From: Piscinibacter gummiphilus
Lineage (GTDB): Bacteria > Pseudomonadota > Gammaproteobacteria > Burkholderiales > Burkholderiaceae_C
Direction: 5' to 3'
Length of the DNA stretch: 64,000 nucleotides
Assembly: GCF_002116905.1 (NCBI RefSeq)
Contig: NZ_CP015118.1
Coordinates: 2,852,001-2,916,000, forward strand
Shown: positions 59,864 to 64,000 of the stretch, one piece after another
Layout of the letters: each line of letters opens with the position of its first letter
Numbering within the stretch: the stretch's first letter is position 1
Translations under genes and position numbers: made by a program
The notes under the pieces: model-generated
Told to the model about the DNA's origin: nothing
Databases searched by the model: none
The model's input: only the letters and a program-made list of their open reading frames with translations

Positions 59864-61195
59864 ATGCAACAGAAACGCAGCGGCCACAACGTGGTCGTCG
59901 TCGGCACCCAATGGGGTGACGAGGGCAAGGGCAAGGTCGTCGACTGGCTGACCGACCACGCGCAGGCCGTGGTGCGCTTCCAGGGCGGCCACAACGCGGG
60001 CCACACCCTCGTGATCAAGGGCGTGAAGACGGCGCTGCAGCTGATTCCGTCGGGCATCATGCGCGACGGCGTGAAGTGCTACATCGGCAACGGCGTGGTG
60101 GTCGATCCCACCCACCTGCTGAGCGAGATCGAACGCCTGGAGGCCATCGGCCTCGACGTGCGCTCGCGCCTGTTCATCAGCGAATCGTGCCCGCTGATCC
60201 TGCCGTTCCACGTGGCCGTGGACAAGGCCCGCGAGGCCCTGCGCGAAGACAGCGGCGCCGGCAAGATCGGCACCACGGGCAAGGGCATCGGCCCGGCCTA
60301 CGAAGACAAGGTGGCCCGCCGCGCACTGCGCGTGCAGGACCTGAAGCACCCCGAGCGCTTCGCGAAGAAGCTGCGCGAGCTGCTCGACCTGCACAACTTC
60401 GCGCTGACCGGCTACCTGAAGTCGGATGCGCTCGAGTTCCAGCCCATCTTCGACCACGCGATGAAGGTGGCCGAGCAGCTCAAGCCGATGCTGGCCGACG
60501 TGGGCTACACGCTGCACACCGCGCACAAGCAGGGCGACAACATCCTGTTCGAAGGCGCGCAGGGCACGCTGCTCGACATCGACCACGGCACGTACCCGTA
60601 CGTCACGTCGAGCAACTGCGTGGCCGGCAACGCCGCCGCGGGCGCGGGTGTGGGGCCGGACCTGCTGCACTACATCCTCGGCATCACCAAGGCCTACACC
60701 ACGCGCGTGGGCAGCGGTCCGTTCCCCACCGAACTCGACTGGAACACGCCGGGCACCGTGGGCTACCACCTCTCGTCGGTGGGCCAGGAGCGTGGCACCG
60801 TGACCGGTCGTCCGCGCCGCTGCGGCTGGCTCGACGCCGCGCTGCTCAAGCGCTCGGTGATCATCAACGGCATCTCGGGCCTGTGCCTGACGAAGCTCGA
60901 CGTGCTCGACGGCCTGGCCGAGATCAACGTGTGCGTGGGCTACGAGCTCGACGGCAAGCAGATCGACATCCTCCCGCTGGACGCCGACGAGATCGAGGCC
61001 TGCAAGCCCGTCTACGAAGTGTTCCCGGGCTGGACCGAAAAGACGTTCGGCCTCACGAAGTGGGACGAACTGCCGCTGAACGCGCGCCGCTACCTGGAGC
61101 GTGTGCAGGAACTCATCGGCGCGCCGATCGACATGGTGTCCACCGGCCCCGACCGCGAGCACACCATCCTCCTGCGCCATCCGTACCAGGCCTGA
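59864..61195 (+). CDS. purA: Adenylosuccinate synthetase
   Basis: 443 residues. GTQWGDEGKGKVVDWLTD is the GTP P-loop variant of PurA, FQGGHNAGHTLV the IMP/Asp region, GTTGKGIGPAYEDK, and FEGAQGTLLDIDHGTYPYVTSSN in parts. Converts IMP, Asp and GTP to adenylosuccinate. ATG 59864. A phosphoribosyltransferase gene follows after 24 nt, forming a purine unit. Confidence 0.98.
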   Translation: MQQKRSGHNVVVVGTQWGDEGKGKVVDWLTDHAQAVVRFQGGHNAGHTLVIKGVKTALQLIPSGIMRDGVKCYIGNGVVVDPTHLLSEIERLEAIGLDVRSRLFISESCPLILPFHVAVDKAREALREDSGAGKIGTTGKGIGPAYEDKVARRALRVQDLKHPERFAKKLRELLDLHNFALTGYLKSDALEFQPIFDHAMKVAEQLKPMLADVGYTLHTAHKQGDNILFEGAQGTLLDIDHGTYPYVTSSNCVAGNAAAGAGVGPDLLHYILGITKAYTTRVGSGPFPTELDWNTPGTVGYHLSSVGQERGTVTGRPRRCGWLDAALLKRSVIINGISGLCLTKLDVLDGLAEINVCVGYELDGKQIDILPLDADEIEACKPVYEVFPGWTEKTFGLTKWDELPLNARRYLERVQELIGAPIDMVSTGPDREHTILLRHPYQA

Positions 61196-61219
61196 ATTAC
61201 CGAAGGACCCCGCAGCACC

Positions 61220-61741
61220 ATGCTCACCGACGACGGCAAACACCTCTACGTCTCCTGGGACGAATACCACATGCTGATCGAGCGCCTCGCGCTCAAGGTC
61301 GACGCCTCGGGTTGGCAGTTCGACCAGATCCTGTGCCTGGCCCGCGGTGGCCTGCGTCCGGGTGACGTGATGTCGCGTGTGTTCGACAAGCCGCTGGGCA
61401 TCATGTCCACGAGCTCGTACCGCGCTGAGGCCGGCACCATCCAGGGTCGCCTCGACATGGCCAAGTACATCACGATGCCGAAGGGTGACCTCGCCGGCCG
61501 CGTGCTGCTGGTCGACGACCTCGCGGACTCGGGTGTCACGCTCAAGGCCGTGGTCGAGCGCCTGCGCGGCATGCCGGCCATCACCGAGCTGCGCTCGGCG
61601 GTCATCTGGACGAAGGGCGTGTCCACGTACACGCCGGACTACTACGTCGAACTGCTGCCCACGAGTCCGTGGATCCACCAGCCGTTCGAGGAGTACGACG
61701 AGCTGCGTCCGGAAGGCCTCGCCAAGAAATTTGCCATCTGA
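61220..61741 (+). CDS. Purine-type phosphoribosyltransferase
   Basis: 173 residues. The PRPP motif VLLVDDLADSGVTLKAVVE is complete, preceded by CLARGGLRPGDVMSRVFDKP; the hood region ends WIHQPFEEYDELRP. Resembles xanthine/guanine-type (Gpt/Hpt-like) enzymes of betaproteobacteria; the base specificity cannot be told from sequence. Co-directional with purA (24 nt), suggesting purine salvage. ATG 61220. Confidence 0.88.
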   Translation: MLTDDGKHLYVSWDEYHMLIERLALKVDASGWQFDQILCLARGGLRPGDVMSRVFDKPLGIMSTSSYRAEAGTIQGRLDMAKYITMPKGDLAGRVLLVDDLADSGVTLKAVVERLRGMPAITELRSAVIWTKGVSTYTPDYYVELLPTSPWIHQPFEEYDELRPEGLAKKFAI

Positions 61742-62175
61742 GCAAAGTCATCAATAATGAAGGCCCGCACTTCGCAGGCCTTCGACATGGACCACGACGA
61801 GGTACCGATCGCTTCTGAAGCCGATCGCCAACCCGGGCAGCCCCTTCGCGGGCGGCCGAGGTCGTCGTCTCCCTCGCGAAGGGCAGGGCGCTTCTCCCGA
61901 AGCGTGCTCTCGTGGTTCTCGCGGGATGCGCTTGCATCAGCATCTGCATCCCGCTTCGCCCGGCACACGCTCGTGTGCCGATCCAACCCAGGTGCGCGCC
62001 GCACCGGGTTCGAAATTCCTCCTCCTGTTCGCCTGCCTGCAATGCCGTCACGACGTGTCGTCGTGGTTGATGCGCGCGTGTTCGTTCGCGTGTGCATCGA
62101 AGGTGTCGCAGGCTCGAAAACATCGGGCCGCACAAAGCAAAAGGCCCTGCGATTTCTCGCAGGGCCTTGCTATTT
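61742..62175 (+). ncRNA. 434-bp gene-free stretch packed with stem-loops (candidate structured RNA)
   Basis: Successive inverted repeats: GAAGGCC/GGCCTTC (61759-61783); CGATCG/CGATCG (61806-61827); CCCTTCGCG/CGCGAAGGG (61842-61883); CGCTTC/GAAGCG (61889-61904); GCGGGATGC/GCATCCCGC (61921-61954); CGGCACACG/CGTGTGCCG (61961-61980); AACCCaGGTGCG/CGCACCGGGTT (61985-62010); CACGACG/CGTCGTG (62049-62065); GATGC/GCATC with inner GC pairs (62069-62098); and the terminator at 62141-62168. The ORF through it runs into tRNA sequence and looks non-coding. Could be a long structured RNA or 3' UTR of the phosphoribosyltransferase transcript. No known RNA family recognised. Confidence 0.5.
62141..62168. terminator. 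Bidirectional rho-independent terminator (tRNA-Leu side)
   Basis: Perfect 12-bp stem AAGGCCCTGCGA / TCGCAGGGCCTT with loop TTTC. On the minus strand it follows tRNA-Leu and continues TTTGCTTTG; on the plus strand GCTATTTTGG follows. Confidence 0.85.
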
Positions 62176-62260
<85 letters not shown>

Positions 62261-62336
62261 ATCTCAGGAAGACTTGGATTCTATCATCAAAAAATCAAAC
62301 GCACAACACTCTTCTTCAACAATCAGCACGGAGCTG

Positions 62337-64000
62337 ATGAATGAAGTCGAAGGCACGGTGCAAGGTCACCGTGATGGACACGGGTTCCTGGTCCGCGACG
62401 ACCACCAACCCGACCTCTATCTCTCGCCTCAGGAGATGCGCGCGGTGCTGCATCGCGACCGCGTGCGCGCACGCATCGTTCGCTATGACCGCAAGGGCCG
62501 GCCCGAAGGCCGCGTGATCGAGATCATCGAGCGGCGCAAGGCGCCCATCATCGGCCGCCTGCTGCACGAGAGTGGCATCTGGCTCGTCGCACCCGAAGAC
62601 AAGCGCTACGGCCAGGACATCATGGTCCCGAAGAACGCGATCGCGAACGCGACCGCGGGCCAGGTAGTGGCCATCGAGCTCACCGAGCCGCCGTCGCTCT
62701 ACTCGCAGCCCATGGGCCGCGTGACCGAGGTGCTCGGCGAGATCGACGACCCGGGCATGGAGATCGAGATCGCGGTGCGCAAGTACGAGGTGCCGCACCA
62801 GTTCACGCCCGAGACGCTGGCTCAGGCCGCGAGCCTGCCCGACAAGATCCGTCCGGCCGACCGCAAGGACCGCATCGACCTCACCGACGTGCCGCTCGTC
62901 ACCATCGACGGCGAGGACGCGCGCGACTTCGACGACGCGGTGTACTGCGAGCCGCTGAAGACGGGCCGCGGCAAGACCGCGTTCGACGGCTGGCGCCTCG
63001 TGGTCGCCATCGCCGACGTGAGCCACTACGTGAAGCCGGGCGAGCCCATCGACGAGGATGCGTACGAGCGCGCCACGTCGGTGTACTTCCCGCGCCGCGT
63101 GATCCCGATGCTGCCCGAGAAGCTTTCGAACGGCCTGTGTTCGCTCAACCCGAACGAGGACCGCCTCGCGATGGTGTGCGACATGCTGATCACGAAGGAG
63201 GGCGCGATCCACGCATACCAGTTCTTCCCGTCGGTGATCTGCTCGCACGCGCGCTTCACCTACACGGAAGTGGCGGCCATCCTCGGCAACACGCGCGGGC
63301 CCGAGGCCGCGCGCCGCAAGGACCTCGTGCCGAACCTGCTCGACCTCCACGACGTGTACCGCGCGCTGCTGAAGGAGCGCGGCAAGCGCGGCGCGGTGGA
63401 CTTCGAGACCACCGAGACGCAGATCGTGTGCGACGACAACGGCCGCATCGAGAAGATCGTCCCGCGCACGCGCACCGATGCGCACCGCCTCATCGAGGAG
63501 GCCATGCTCGCGGCGAACGTGTGCTCGGCCGACTTCATCGCGACGAACAAGCACCCGTCGCTGTACCGCGTGCACGAAGGCCCGACGCCCGAGAAGAAGA
63601 CGCTGCTGCAGAACTACCTGAAGGCCCTGGGCCTCGGGCTCTCGATCAGCGACGACCCCGAACCCGGCGAATACCAGGCCATCGCCGCCGCCACGAAGGA
63701 CCGGCCCGACGCGCAGCAGATCCACACGATGCTGCTGCGCTCGATGCAGCAGGCCATCTACACCGGCACGAACAGCGGGCACTTCGGGCTCGCGTACGAG
63801 GCCTACACGCACTTCACGAGCCCCATCCGGCGCTACCCCGACCTGCTGGTCCACCGTGTGATCAAGGCGCTGCTCGCGGGCAAGCGCTACAGCCTCGTCA
63901 CCGGCACCGTCGAAACGGCCGCGAAGGCAAAGAAGGGTGCGCACGCCGAAGGCGAGCAGTGGGAGGTCACCGGCGCGCATTGCAGCGCGAACGAACGCCG
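62337..64000 (+). CDS. rnr: Ribonuclease R (partial, C-terminus beyond window)
   Basis: At least 554 residues, open to the right edge. From ATG 62337 it begins directly in the first cold-shock/OB domain (GTVQGHRDGHGFLV, LYLSPQEMRAVLHRDRVRARIV). The second OB region follows, and then the RNB catalytic domain (about 170-500) with metal-binding Asp in TIDGEDARDFDDAVY, plus VVAIADVSHYV, LSNGLCSLNP, LIEEAMLAANV and HFTSPIRRYPDLLVHR. The usual N-terminal HTH_12 domain (about 70-80 residues) is missing; no in-frame ATG or GTG exists between this start and the tRNA-Leu gene. A GGAG stands only 3 nt before the ATG, so translation initiation looks weak. 3'-5' exoribonuclease of structured RNA. Confidence 0.93.
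   Translation, partial: MNEVEGTVQGHRDGHGFLVRDDHQPDLYLSPQEMRAVLHRDRVRARIVRYDRKGRPEGRVIEIIERRKAPIIGRLLHESGIWLVAPEDKRYGQDIMVPKNAIANATAGQVVAIELTEPPSLYSQPMGRVTEVLGEIDDPGMEIEIAVRKYEVPHQFTPETLAQAASLPDKIRPADRKDRIDLTDVPLVTIDGEDARDFDDAVYCEPLKTGRGKTAFDGWRLVVAIADVSHYVKPGEPIDEDAYERATSVYFPRRVIPMLPEKLSNGLCSLNPNEDRLAMVCDMLITKEGAIHAYQFFPSVICSHARFTYTEVAAILGNTRGPEAARRKDLVPNLLDLHDVYRALLKERGKRGAVDFETTETQIVCDDNGRIEKIVPRTRTDAHRLIEEAMLAANVCSADFIATNKHPSLYRVHEGPTPEKKTLLQNYLKALGLGLSISDDPEPGEYQAIAAATKDRPDAQQIHTMLLRSMQQAIYTGTNSGHFGLAYEAYTHFTSPIRRYPDLLVHRVIKALLAGKRYSLVTGTVETAAKAKKGAHAEGEQWEVTGAHCSANER

Overview
The window is about 68% GC. Its gene content and order point to a betaproteobacterium of the order Burkholderiales, probably the Rubrivivax/Leptothrix/Rhizobacter/Roseateles side. 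The evidence is the sucA-sucB-lpd-zapE order, rlmN-pilW-rodZ-ispG-yfgM-bamB-der-hfq-hflX-hflK-hflC-yjeT-hisZ-purA, and the convergent/divergent bamD/rluD pair. The genus assignment is inference. Most of the window is chromosomal core. The accessory part is roughly 1-25 kb, with a few unusual spots in the core.

Layout. 1-9.9 kb (minus strand): a two-component system (NarL-type regulator plus membrane hybrid kinase), then a likely operon of a signal-peptide TPR-CHAT protease, a TpsB/FhaC outer-membrane transporter and a very large TpsA filamentous-haemagglutinin-type exoprotein that runs off the left edge. 10.1-16.0 kb: a small membrane protein, then a selenium locus of selD, a four-gene PhnD/PhnC/PhnE/PhnE-like ABC importer fitting the putative selenate transporter type, and mnmH (selU). 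Together these would import selenium oxyanion, make selenophosphate and modify tRNA. 16-22 kb: a UvrD-like helicase, a succinate-semialdehyde-type dehydrogenase with a terminator-containing leader, an alpha/beta hydrolase that has lost its catalytic triad, a divergent LysR regulator and a 57-residue membrane peptide. 22-24.6 kb: tRNA-Asn, then a TonB-dependent receptor preceded by a TPP riboswitch, then tRNA-Leu(UAA).

24.6-31 kb: a small hypothetical gene, murI, etfBA, an acyl-CoA dehydrogenase, a nitronate monooxygenase-like gene and a cysteine-cluster protein. The ETF and dehydrogenase form an electron path for acyl-CoA oxidation. 31-43 kb: the 2-oxoglutarate dehydrogenase operon with zapE, a PP2C phosphatase, ydcH, a DinG/YoaA helicase, bamD and rluD. 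43-54 kb: scpB and rluB, ndk, rlmN, pilW, rodZ, ispG, yfgM, bamB, der. The hisS gene usually found after ispG is absent. 54-64 kb: hfq, hflX, hflK, hflC, yjeT, a long imperfect inverted repeat, hisZ, purA, a phosphoribosyltransferase, a 400-nt non-coding stretch packed with stem-loops, tRNA-Leu(CAG) and the 5' part of rnr, cut by the right edge.

Most interesting items: the CHAT-TpsB-TpsA unit behind its own two-component system; the TPP-riboswitch-controlled TonB receptor; the triad-less hydrolase; the hairpin array at 61759-62168; the G9 tract that shifts the frame at the end of rluB; and an RNase R that starts without the usual N-terminal helix-turn-helix domain.
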